In this document: positions 25,618 to 32,605 of the stretch, one piece after another
Layout of the letters: the number at the start of each line of letters is the position of its first letter
Numbering within the stretch: the stretch's first letter is position 1
Notes under the pieces: model-generated
Seen by the model: the letters and a program-made list of their open reading frames with translations, nothing else
Databases searched by the model: none
What the model was told of the DNA's origin: nothing
NCBI RefSeq assembly: GCF_913055775.1
Contig: NZ_CAJXJX010000013.1
Location: 1 to 33,554 of the forward strand
Direction of reading: 5' to 3'
Length of the DNA: 33,554 nucleotides
From: an uncultured Demequina sp.
GTDB taxonomy: Bacteria > Actinomycetota > Actinomycetes > Actinomycetales > Demequinaceae
Position numbers and translations under genes: made by a program

Positions 25618-26175
25618 ATGGTGGAGGACGATCGGCTCGACGGGCGCCAGAGGCGCGGCCGCGACACGCGCGCGCACATCATCTCCGCCGCGATGGAGCA
25701 GTTCTGCGAGTCAGGCTACCGGGCGAGCTCGCTGCGCGACATCGCCGCGCGCGCGGACATCACGCATCCGGGCGTGCTCTATCACTTCCCGACCAAGGAG
25801 GCCCTGCTCATGGCGGTGCTTCAGCGGCGCGACGAGCAGGGCCGCGAGACGCGACCTGTGGTGGGGGAGATGGGCAGGGCCGCGCTCGCGAGCATGGCTG
25901 CCGCTGCGGCGCACAACGAGACTCAGCGCGCCATGGTCGAGTTGTACGCCGTGCTGTCGGCAGAGGCGACGGGGCCTGACCACCCCGCGCACGCGTACTT
26001 TACGGAGCGCTACGAGCGCCTGCACGCCAACGTCCTCGAGGCCTATACGGTCGCTCGCGACGCTGGCGACCTGGTCGACGACGTGGAGCCGCGGGTGGCC
26101 GCGCCGCAGCTGATCGCGCGCATCATCACGGCGCACCTGAACACTCAGCTGCGCGTGCCGCTCGACGCCTTCTAG
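25618..26175 (+). CDS. TetR family regulator, probable repressor of the GH3-MFS operon
   Basis: 185 aa. The N-terminal helix-turn-helix is complete: AAMEQFCESGYRASSLRDIAARADITHPGVLYHFPTKEALL at residues 24-64. The C-terminal ligand domain is ordinary. It is divergent from the glycosidase gene with a 78-bp shared region containing a palindrome over both promoters, so it should sense a sugar or glycoside and de-repress uptake and hydrolysis. Its TAG stop and the stop of the convergent peptidase gene share the sequence CTAG. Confidence 0.92.
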   Translation: MVEDDRLDGRQRRGRDTRAHIISAAMEQFCESGYRASSLRDIAARADITHPGVLYHFPTKEALLMAVLQRRDEQGRETRPVVGEMGRAALASMAAAAAHNETQRAMVELYAVLSAEATGPDHPAHAYFTERYERLHANVLEAYTVARDAGDLVDDVEPRVAAPQLIARIITAHLNTQLRVPLDAF

Positions 26176-28121
26176 GCGTTCGTGGAGCCCGCGCCCGTCG
26201 TGTCCAGCTCCGCCAGCCAAGCGCGGTAGGCCTCGGTGCTGAAAGGCCGGCCCAGGAAGGTCTCGACAAGGGCCCCTGCGGGCTGCGAGCCTCCGGGCAC
26301 CAGCACCGCATCGCGGTAGCGGTGAGCGGCGGCGGCGTCGAGCAGGTCCGCGGGGTTGAACCCCGTGAAGAGGTCGCGCGCGATCGCGAGGCTCCACTGA
26401 TACGTGTAGTAGCAGGCCGAATACCCCGTGAGGTGACCGAAGCTCGCGTACTGGTGCGTGTCGTCGAGCCGCTCGCGCACGTCGTGGCGTTCCTCGATCG
26501 CGGCCGCGAACGCGGCGATGTCCTCGGGAACGTCGCGGTGCAGCTGGTAGGAGAGCTGCGCGTAGACCAGTTGCCGGCACGTGAGCAGGCCGCGTGCGAG
26601 GTGCCGGCTCGCGCGTAGGCTGTCGACGAGTGACTCCGGAATAGGCGTGCCATCCTCGTCGACCGCGAAGCGGGCGAGCACGGCGTGGTCCCAGGCCCAC
26701 TCCTCGAGCAGCTGGGACGGCGCCTCGACGAAGTCCCACTCGCCCTTCTCGGACAGCCCGGCCAGGCGCATCCACTGGCCACCGCCGGACAGGATCGCGT
26801 GCATCAGGTGGCCGAACTCGTGCAGGAAGGTCTCGAGGTCGTCGAACGTCATCGACCCGCGAGGGAAGTTGCACACCAGCGCACTCACCGGCAGGTGGCG
26901 ACCGGCGATGCCGGTCACGACGGGGAAGCACGCCATGTGCCCGTACTTCCCGGCACGTGGGTGCATGTCGAGCAGGATGCGGCCGATGCGGTGGCCACCT
27001 GACAGGACGTCGTACGCCTCGACGTCCTCGTGCCACCGCGGCGCATCGGCCACCGGCTCGAACGACAGATCGAAGAGGTCGCCGGCGAGGGCGAGGATGC
27101 CGTCGCGCACCCGTCCGTAGTCCAGGTACCGGCGCACCTGGTGAGGGTCCACGCCAAAGCGCTCGGCCTTGAGGGTCTCGATGTAGTAGCGCGAGTCCGC
27201 GACGGTGACCGCGGTCGCATCTGGGTGGTCCTCGCGCATGCGCTCGAGCAGCATCGCGGCGTCAGCCTCGCCCGCAGGCCGTGCCGCGGAGTCGAGGTCC
27301 GCGAGGAACGACTCGATGCCCGCGCCGTCGGGCATCATCATCCGCGCTGTCGCGTAGTCGGGCCAGCCCTCGAAGCCGAGCAGGCTGGCCTTCTGGTCGC
27401 GCAGGCGCAGCAGGCGATCGAGCACCTCATCGTTGACGGGGTGTGCGCGCTCGTAGTCGGCGCGGACCAGCGCCTCGCGCGCCGACCTGTCGCTGGCCAT
27501 CGCGAGGAAGGGACCGGAATCCGGGTAGTCGGTCGTGATCTCGACCAGGCCGTCGTCGCCCGCAGGGTGCGCGGCGACATAGTCCTCGGGGAGTCCCGCG
27601 AGCACCTCCGGCGTCACGCGGATGCGACCCACGTCCTCGCGAATGTTCTCCGAGAACTCGGTCTCTGCCGCTGAGAGCTTGCGGTCGATGTCCGCGAGGC
27701 GCTGACGCGTCTCGGCGTCGAGGTGCGCGCCCTGCAGCCGGAAGTCCCGGAGCACCAGGGTGCGCAGGTACGGAGCCTCGTCCCCGGGGGGCACGGGCGC
27801 CCCCTCGAGCGCGGCGAAGAGCTCGGGATCGCCGTCTCGAGCCGTGCGGAAGGCCGCGACCTCGTGCACGAGGTCGACGCATGCGTGACGCACCTGCGCA
27901 TCCGGGTGGACCTCGGCGATCGACTCGACCAGCTGATGCGCGTGCGCCACGGCGACGTCCGCGTCGTTCCACGCGTCCCAGGCGTCGCCGCTCGGTCCGG
28001 AACGCACGCCATCGAGTGCCTCGCGCGCCGCCGACAGGCGCTCGTGAACATAGGCGGCGACGAACTCGCCCCACGGCTCGCTTGGCATCGGCAGGGTGGT
28101 GAGAGTGGCCTCGCTGGTCAT
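26172..28121 (-). CDS. M3 family zinc metallopeptidase (oligopeptidase / dipeptidyl carboxypeptidase type)
   Basis: 649-aa cytoplasmic peptidase that degrades short peptides. The zinc motif HEFGHLMH (HEXXH) is near residues 432-439 in TFLHEFGHLMHAIL, followed by the third-ligand helix ending in SQLLEEWAWD near 465. Upstream, FPRGSMTFDDLETFLHEF is typical of thimet/Dcp enzymes, and the all-helical N-terminal half is complete. The ATG at 28121 is supported by TACCCT 6 nt upstream as -10; the 53 extra codons of the track are not family-like. No signal peptide. Divergent from the DoxX-family gene and tail-to-tail with tetR. Confidence 0.93.
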   Translation of the reverse strand: MTSEATLTTLPMPSEPWGEFVAAYVHERLSAAREALDGVRSGPSGDAWDAWNDADVAVAHAHQLVESIAEVHPDAQVRHACVDLVHEVAAFRTARDGDPELFAALEGAPVPPGDEAPYLRTLVLRDFRLQGAHLDAETRQRLADIDRKLSAAETEFSENIREDVGRIRVTPEVLAGLPEDYVAAHPAGDDGLVEITTDYPDSGPFLAMASDRSAREALVRADYERAHPVNDEVLDRLLRLRDQKASLLGFEGWPDYATARMMMPDGAGIESFLADLDSAARPAGEADAAMLLERMREDHPDATAVTVADSRYYIETLKAERFGVDPHQVRRYLDYGRVRDGILALAGDLFDLSFEPVADAPRWHEDVEAYDVLSGGHRIGRILLDMHPRAGKYGHMACFPVVTGIAGRHLPVSALVCNFPRGSMTFDDLETFLHEFGHLMHAILSGGGQWMRLAGLSEKGEWDFVEAPSQLLEEWAWDHAVLARFAVDEDGTPIPESLVDSLRASRHLARGLLTCRQLVYAQLSYQLHRDVPEDIAAFAAAIEERHDVRERLDDTHQYASFGHLTGYSACYYTYQWSLAIARDLFTGFNPADLLDAAAAHRYRDAVLVPGGSQPAGALVETFLGRPFSTEAYRAWLAELDTTGAGSTNA

Positions 28122-28127
28122 CTCGCC

Positions 28128-28133
28128 AGGGTA
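28128..28133 (-). promoter_or_regulatory. -10 hexamer TACCCT of the M3 peptidase gene (leaderless start)
   Basis: On the minus strand TACCCT is followed by 6 nt and then the ATG at 28121. No Shine-Dalgarno is seen. Confidence 0.5.
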
Positions 28134-28273
28134 TCCGCGCGCATGTGGTGCCCGGGTCACCAGCGCTCGGACCAGCGCTTTCACCGTGCACGTGTGCGGC
28201 AACGGGAGTAGCGTGCAAGGAGGGCGGTGGCACGCCCCACGTCGCGCGCGCGGCGGAGACAAAGGAGCAGGCA

Positions 28274-28861
28274 ATGGCAATGAACGACACGTCCACCACC
28301 ACTGTCGAAGGGCCCGTGGGTTCGCGGGCCGGATGGGTGATGCTCAGCATCACCCGCATCGTTATCGGGTTCTACTTCCTGTGGGCATTCATCGACAAGG
28401 CGTTTGGCCTGGGCTTTTCCACCTGCCGCAACTCTGCGGAGGACGGATCGTTCACGGTGGATGTCTTCTGTGACAGCGCGTGGTTCAACGGATTCCCGCG
28501 CATCACCGAGGGCTACCTGGTGTTCGGCGGGAATCCCCAGAGTCCTTTCAACGACTTCTACGTCGATTTGGGAGGACAGGCGTGGACCGACTGGCCGTTC
28601 ATGATCGGCCTGCTCGGCATCGGACTCGCGCTCATGCTCGGCATCGGCACGCGGATTGGAGCCATCTCCGCAACCCTCATGCTGCTCATGATGTACACCA
28701 CGCAGATCCCGCTCTCCACGAACCCGTTCCTTGACGACCACATCATCATGATCGTCGCCGTCATCGCGGCGGTCTTGCTCGAGGCCAGGTATCAAGCCGT
28801 CGGGTTCGGCCAAGCGTGGAAGCGCATGGGAGTCGTCGAGAAGAACCGCTGGCTCATCTAG
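28274..28861 (+). CDS. DoxX-family integral membrane protein
   Basis: 195 aa with four predicted membrane helices: ITRIVIGFYFLWAFIDKAFG near 29, PFMIGLLGIGLALMLGIG near 117, ATLMLLMMYTTQI near 138 and HIIMIVAVIAAVLLEARY near 158. The FYFLWAFIDK segment and overall pattern fit the DoxX / TQO small-subunit fold. A longer extracytoplasmic loop between the first two helices holds two Cys (STCRNS and VFCDS) that could form a disulfide. The ATG at 28274 has AAAGGAG 7 nt upstream. Members take part in thiol-oxidation or redox homeostasis in some actinobacteria; here the role is unknown. Confidence 0.85.
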   Translation: MAMNDTSTTTVEGPVGSRAGWVMLSITRIVIGFYFLWAFIDKAFGLGFSTCRNSAEDGSFTVDVFCDSAWFNGFPRITEGYLVFGGNPQSPFNDFYVDLGGQAWTDWPFMIGLLGIGLALMLGIGTRIGAISATLMLLMMYTTQIPLSTNPFLDDHIIMIVAVIAAVLLEARYQAVGFGQAWKRMGVVEKNRWLI

Positions 28862-28873
28862 CCGCGTTCTTCG

Positions 28874-28904
28874 GGCGGGGCTGCGCACTCGGCGCGGCCC
28901 CGCC
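28874..28904 (+). terminator. Strong intrinsic terminator after the DoxX-family gene
   Basis: A 13-bp stem (GGCGGGGC with GCCCCGCC, one T-G, then GCGC with GCGC) around a 5-nt loop, followed directly by TTT on the plus strand. Confidence 0.85.
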
Positions 28905-28944
28905 TTTCCGCGTGCGTCACCCTGGCAGAGGGCCGATGCGGGGC

Positions 28945-29583
28945 TCAGTCCCGCGATTCGAGCCACGCGGCGACCACGTCGCCGATCATGGATCGGTGAT
29001 GGTCGCGCAGGTTCGGGTCCAGCATGTCGCGGCCGAACAGGAAGCCGAACGTGTGGCGGTTGGCGACCTGGAAGAAGCAATACGCGCTGATGACGATGTG
29101 GACATCGAGAGCGTCCACCTCGCGACGGAAGCTGCCGTCGGCCTGGCCTCGCGACAGGATGTCATCGAGGACGCCCAGCGCATTCTGGTTGAGTTCGCGT
29201 AGGCCGTCGATGCCCTGGATGAACTCCCCGCGGTGGATGTTCTCGATGGCCACGAGCCGAATGAACGAGCTGTGGTCCAGGTGGTGGTCGTACGTGCGTT
29301 CGGCGATCCGACGCAGTGCCTCGCGAGGCGGCAGGTCTCCCACGTGCACGGACTGCTCGGCCTCACGGATGCCGCGATAGGCCGCCTCGAGCACCGCGAC
29401 GTACAGATCCTTCTTGCTGCCGAAGTAGTAGTAGATGCCGCGCTTGGTCATCTTCGTGCGACGCGCGATCTCGTCGACGCCCGTGCCTGAGTAGCCGGAC
29501 TCAGCGAAGGCCTCGGTGGCGACCGTGAGCAGTTCGGCGCGCGTGCGCGCGGCGTCACGCTTGCGCCCGGGTGCGGTCGTCAC
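28945..29583 (-). CDS. TetR family regulator at the end of the TRAP cluster
   Basis: 212 aa. The helix-turn-helix is at residues 14-63, with VATEAFAESGYSGTGVDEIARR and MTKRGIYYYFGSKKDLYVAVL. The C-terminal half (ENIHRGEFIQGIDGLRELN, near 115) resembles TetR regulators linked to aromatic or hydroxyacid catabolism, but that is only an impression. The start is GTG at 29583, 9 bp after the phosphotriesterase-family gene's stop. A TAGAGT -10 box, which uses that stop codon, lies 6 nt upstream, so the gene has its own promoter as well as possible readthrough. It probably controls the TRAP/dehydrogenase operon. Confidence 0.92.
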   Translation of the reverse strand: MTTAPGRKRDAARTRAELLTVATEAFAESGYSGTGVDEIARRTKMTKRGIYYYFGSKKDLYVAVLEAAYRGIREAEQSVHVGDLPPREALRRIAERTYDHHLDHSSFIRLVAIENIHRGEFIQGIDGLRELNQNALGVLDDILSRGQADGSFRREVDALDVHIVISAYCFFQVANRHTFGFLFGRDMLDPNLRDHHRSMIGDVVAAWLESRD

Positions 29584-29589
29584 GGTGTC

Positions 29590-29595
29590 ACTCTA
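29590..29595 (-). promoter_or_regulatory. -10 hexamer TAGAGT of the tetR gene, built on the upstream stop codon
   Basis: TAGAGT on the minus strand is followed by 6 nt and the GTG start at 29583. Its TAG is the stop codon of the phosphotriesterase-family gene. Confidence 0.5.
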
Positions 29596-30615
29596 CTGAG
29601 GAGGCAGGCCGGTCCGCAGGTGCGGTGCCGCGACGCGCGGCGCCTCGGAGAGCAAACGTCGCGGAGTGTCGACCAGCATGGTCTCGATCTCCCGGTCGCT
29701 GACGCCAGCCGCGGTGAAACGGGGCAGGACGGTCTCGAACAGGTGCTCCATGTGCCACAGCGGCGCGTGGACCGTCCTCCACGCGGGCGGTGTCACTCGG
29801 CTGAAGACCGCGGCGTCGTGGGAGAGAACCACCTGCTCCACCAGACCGGCGTCGAGGACGGCGAGAAGCATGCGGATGCGCGCGTCATCGGGCAGCACAT
29901 GTTCCATACCAAAGCGGTCGAAGCCCAGGTACGCGCCTCGCGCGGCAAGGGTGAGGAGGTAATCGAGGTCAGTCGAGTCGCCCGCGTGTCCCACGACGAC
30001 CCGGTCAGGGGCGACCTCGAGCTCATCGAGCAGCTCGAGTTGAGCAATCCCCCCTCGGGAGCCCGCGTGCGAGTGCGTCATGATCGCCGCGCCGGTGCGA
30101 CGATGGGCGTGCGCGGCTGCCGCGAACACTCGGCGCACGTCTGGTGTGATGCCGCCGAGGTCCGAGGCGACCTTGATGACCCCTGCTCGGACCTCAGTGC
30201 CTGCAATGCCCTGTTCGAGGTCACGCACCATCAGCTCGACGAGCGGATCCGTCCCGCCGACGAGGGTGCCGGGGCCGTGCATGCGCACAGCGGGCGGGAG
30301 GTCGCCCACGCTGTACCAACCGGTGGCGGCGACGATGCGCACGGGACTTGCGGCGGCGACCCGCGCCACAAGAGAGGCGTTGCGACCGATCCCGGGGACG
30401 GTGAGATCGACGACCGTGCGGACTCCGCGCTCATGCAGGCGGTGCATGGTCTCGACGGCGGAGTCGACCGCGCCCTGCTCATCCCATGAGGGATGAGGCA
30501 GGGCGCGGTCGAGCTCCAGGTCGCCGACGAAGACGTGCTCGTGCATCAGCGTGAGGCCGAGCGCGTCCGGTTCCACGAGGCCCGTGTAGGTCGGGACTCG
30601 AGCGTCGGCTGACAT
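29593..30615 (-). CDS. Phosphotriesterase-family amidohydrolase / lactonase
   Basis: 340-aa TIM-barrel metallohydrolase. Binuclear metal residues are visible: H25 and H27 in LMHEHVF, the bridging Lys in VIKVASDLGG near 146, His in IMTHSHAGS near 180, His in VVGHAGDSTD near 208, and Asp in LSHDAAVF near 264. Family members hydrolyse lactones, phosphotriesters or amides. In an operon with a TRAP importer and a hydroxyacid dehydrogenase, a lactone of the imported acid is the most sensible substrate; that is inference. It starts 14 bp after the binding-protein stop. The ribosome site is weak, so coupling to upstream translation is likely. Confidence 0.9.
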   Translation of the reverse strand: MSADARVPTYTGLVEPDALGLTLMHEHVFVGDLELDRALPHPSWDEQGAVDSAVETMHRLHERGVRTVVDLTVPGIGRNASLVARVAAASPVRIVAATGWYSVGDLPPAVRMHGPGTLVGGTDPLVELMVRDLEQGIAGTEVRAGVIKVASDLGGITPDVRRVFAAAAHAHRRTGAAIMTHSHAGSRGGIAQLELLDELEVAPDRVVVGHAGDSTDLDYLLTLAARGAYLGFDRFGMEHVLPDDARIRMLLAVLDAGLVEQVVLSHDAAVFSRVTPPAWRTVHAPLWHMEHLFETVLPRFTAAGVSDREIETMLVDTPRRLLSEAPRVAAPHLRTGLPPQ

Positions 30616-30629
30616 GACGTCAGCTCGGG

Positions 30630-31697
30630 TCAGGGAGCCGTGGCGCGGATGGCGTTGAACACTTCGAGCGACTCGCCCGTGAACGTGTTCTCGAGGAAGG
30701 CGACCGCCATCTCGGAGAACGCGTCACGGTCGACGTCGTCGACGATCTCCCACTCGCCCTCGGCGCGCCAGGCGTCCAGGGTCTCCGTCTCGCCCTGGGC
30801 GATGCACTCGGTCACCGAGTCCACTGCGGTGATGGTCGCTGCGGACAGCGCCTCCTGCTGCTCGGCGCTGAGCTCGTCCCAGATGGGGCTGACGATCACC
30901 AGGTTGGTGTTGAGCTGGTGAGCCGAGAGGCTCAGGTAGTCCTGGACCTCCTTGAGGTTCGATGCGTCGATGTTCGTGACCGGGTTCTCCTGTCCGTCGA
31001 CGGTGCCGTTCTGGAGCGCGAGGTAGAGCTCCTCGTAGGCGACCTCGGTAGCCGTCGCGCCGAGCGCCTCGGCGTTCATGAGGTACTGCGGCGATCCCGG
31101 GAAGCGCATCCGCAGTCCATCGAGGTCCTCAGGAGTGCGAATGGGGTCGTTGGCGGTGAAGTGACGTGCGCCAGCGGACCACACGCCGAGCGTCTGCACG
31201 CCGGTCTCGGTGTAGAAGCCCTCGATCAGCACGGCGGACTCGTCGCTGGCCATGAATGCGGCGAGGTGAGCTTCGTCGTCGAAGGCGAACGCGGAGTCCA
31301 GCACGCTGATGGGCTCGTACACTGCTCCCAGCGCGGAGGCGCCCTGGATGTCGATGTCGATGTCTCCCGAGACCACCGACGCGATGCGGTCCGCATCGCC
31401 GCCGAGCTGGCTCGACGGGAAGATCTCGATGGTGAGGCCGACGTCTGCGGCGGCCACTTCATCGGCGATGACCTGGGCGCCGCACGCGTGCTGGGGCTGG
31501 TCCTCGGTGTAACTGTGGGCGAGGGTGAGTTCGATCGCCTCGGCCATCGAGTCGTCGGGCTCACTGGTCTCTTCTGCGGTCGTTTCCTCTGAGGTGGGCT
31601 CGTCCTCGGCGTCCGAGGAGGAGCACGCGGTGAGCAGGACCGCCGGGACCGCGGCAGCGGCGATCCAGCGGGTCAGGCGGGGACGTGGTGACTTCAT
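30630..31697 (-). CDS. TRAP transporter substrate-binding lipoprotein (DctP family)
   Basis: 355 aa. A lipoprotein signal (RWIAAAAVPAVLLTAC, Cys near 25) is followed by a 25-residue acidic Glu/Thr/Ser linker, then the DctP fold: LTLAHSYTEDQPQH near 57, FPSSQLGGDADRI near 93, and RMRFPGSPQYLMNAEALGAT near 190, whose first Arg normally pairs with the ligand carboxylate. TEVAYEELYLALQNGTVDGQENPVTNI closes the ligand site. It captures a carboxylic acid for the TRAP permease. ATG at 31697 overlaps the dehydrogenase stop (ATGA) with AGGA upstream; the 694-aa tracked ORF is only an upstream extension of this frame. Confidence 0.94.
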   Translation of the reverse strand: MKSPRPRLTRWIAAAAVPAVLLTACSSSDAEDEPTSEETTAEETSEPDDSMAEAIELTLAHSYTEDQPQHACGAQVIADEVAAADVGLTIEIFPSSQLGGDADRIASVVSGDIDIDIQGASALGAVYEPISVLDSAFAFDDEAHLAAFMASDESAVLIEGFYTETGVQTLGVWSAGARHFTANDPIRTPEDLDGLRMRFPGSPQYLMNAEALGATATEVAYEELYLALQNGTVDGQENPVTNIDASNLKEVQDYLSLSAHQLNTNLVIVSPIWDELSAEQQEALSAATITAVDSVTECIAQGETETLDAWRAEGEWEIVDDVDRDAFSEMAVAFLENTFTGESLEVFNAIRATAP

Positions 31698-32605
31698 CGT
31701 TCCTGTCCTTTCAGTGGTGCCACGTGGGCGGGATTCCTTGTCGCCTCCGCGGCGACCAGGTCTGTGAGGTCGGCAAGCATCGCGGCACGGTCGGCCGGCT
31801 CGCCGGTGAAGATCTCGAAGGCGTCTGCGGCCTGGTTCATGGCCATGCCGAGCCCCGTGACGACCGAGCATCCGCGCGAACGGGCGCCGCGCACGAACGC
31901 GGTCTCGACGGGGCGGTACACGATGTCGACCACGAGCGTTCCTGCGCGCAGGAGCGCAGGATCGACGGCACTGCCCGGGTGCGCCGCCATGCCGAGCGGG
32001 GTGGCGTTGATGACGGTGTCCGCCGCAGGGATGAGGTGGGCCAGCTCCTGCGCGCTCGCGCTCTCGGCGCCCGTCGCGGATGCGAGTGCTTCGGCGCGGC
32101 CCGCGTCGAGATCGGCGACCACGAAGCGCGTGGGCTGTCGCTCGGCGATCGCCCGCGCGACGGCCGCGCCGGCTCCTCCCGCGCCCACCAGCACCGTGGT
32201 GCCCAGCACCCGGCCGTCGCGCGCCTCGTCGATCGAGGCGGCGAACGCCGTGACGTCGGTGTTGTGTCCTACCGCTCGATCGCCGGTGAGCACCACGGTG
32301 TTGACGGCCTCGATGGACGCGGCCGATGGTGCGAGCTCGTCGAGAAGCGGCACGATGGCCTGCTTGGCGGGGTGAGTGACGTTGAGGCCGTTGAAGCCCA
32401 GGCGCCGAGCGCTGTCGAGGAGCGCCTGCAGTCGCGCGGGCTCCGCCTCGCCTGGCTCCATGTTGACGGTGCGGTAGACGTAGGACAGCCCGTGGCGCGC
32501 GCCTTCGAGCTCGTGCATCGCGGGGGTCAGCGACGGGCCCACGCCCTCCCCGATGAGGCCGATCAGCACCGAACGGTGCTTCGCAGCGTGTGCGGTCGGC
32601 GTCAT
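31694..32605 (-). CDS. Quinate/shikimate dehydrogenase-like enzyme (QsuD type, NAD-preferring)
   Basis: 303 aa of the AroE fold. The substrate-binding motif is GPSLTPAMHE with Ser25 and Thr27, where biosynthetic AroE normally has two Ser (S-x-S); the Ser/Thr pair is a feature of the Corynebacterium quinate/shikimate dehydrogenase. Lys81 in NVTHPAKQ and Asp117 in GHNTDV form the catalytic dyad, and the glycine loop is GAGGAGAA at 141-148. After the second strand VVADLD gives an acidic residue (Asp165), favouring NAD over NADP. Its place between TRAP genes supports a catabolic rather than a biosynthetic role, oxidising quinate, shikimate or a similar hydroxyacid. It overlaps both neighbours by 4 bp. 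Confidence 0.88.
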   Translation of the reverse strand: MTPTAHAAKHRSVLIGLIGEGVGPSLTPAMHELEGARHGLSYVYRTVNMEPGEAEPARLQALLDSARRLGFNGLNVTHPAKQAIVPLLDELAPSAASIEAVNTVVLTGDRAVGHNTDVTAFAASIDEARDGRVLGTTVLVGAGGAGAAVARAIAERQPTRFVVADLDAGRAEALASATGAESASAQELAHLIPAADTVINATPLGMAAHPGSAVDPALLRAGTLVVDIVYRPVETAFVRGARSRGCSVVTGLGMAMNQAADAFEIFTGEPADRAAMLADLTDLVAAEATRNPAHVAPLKGQER

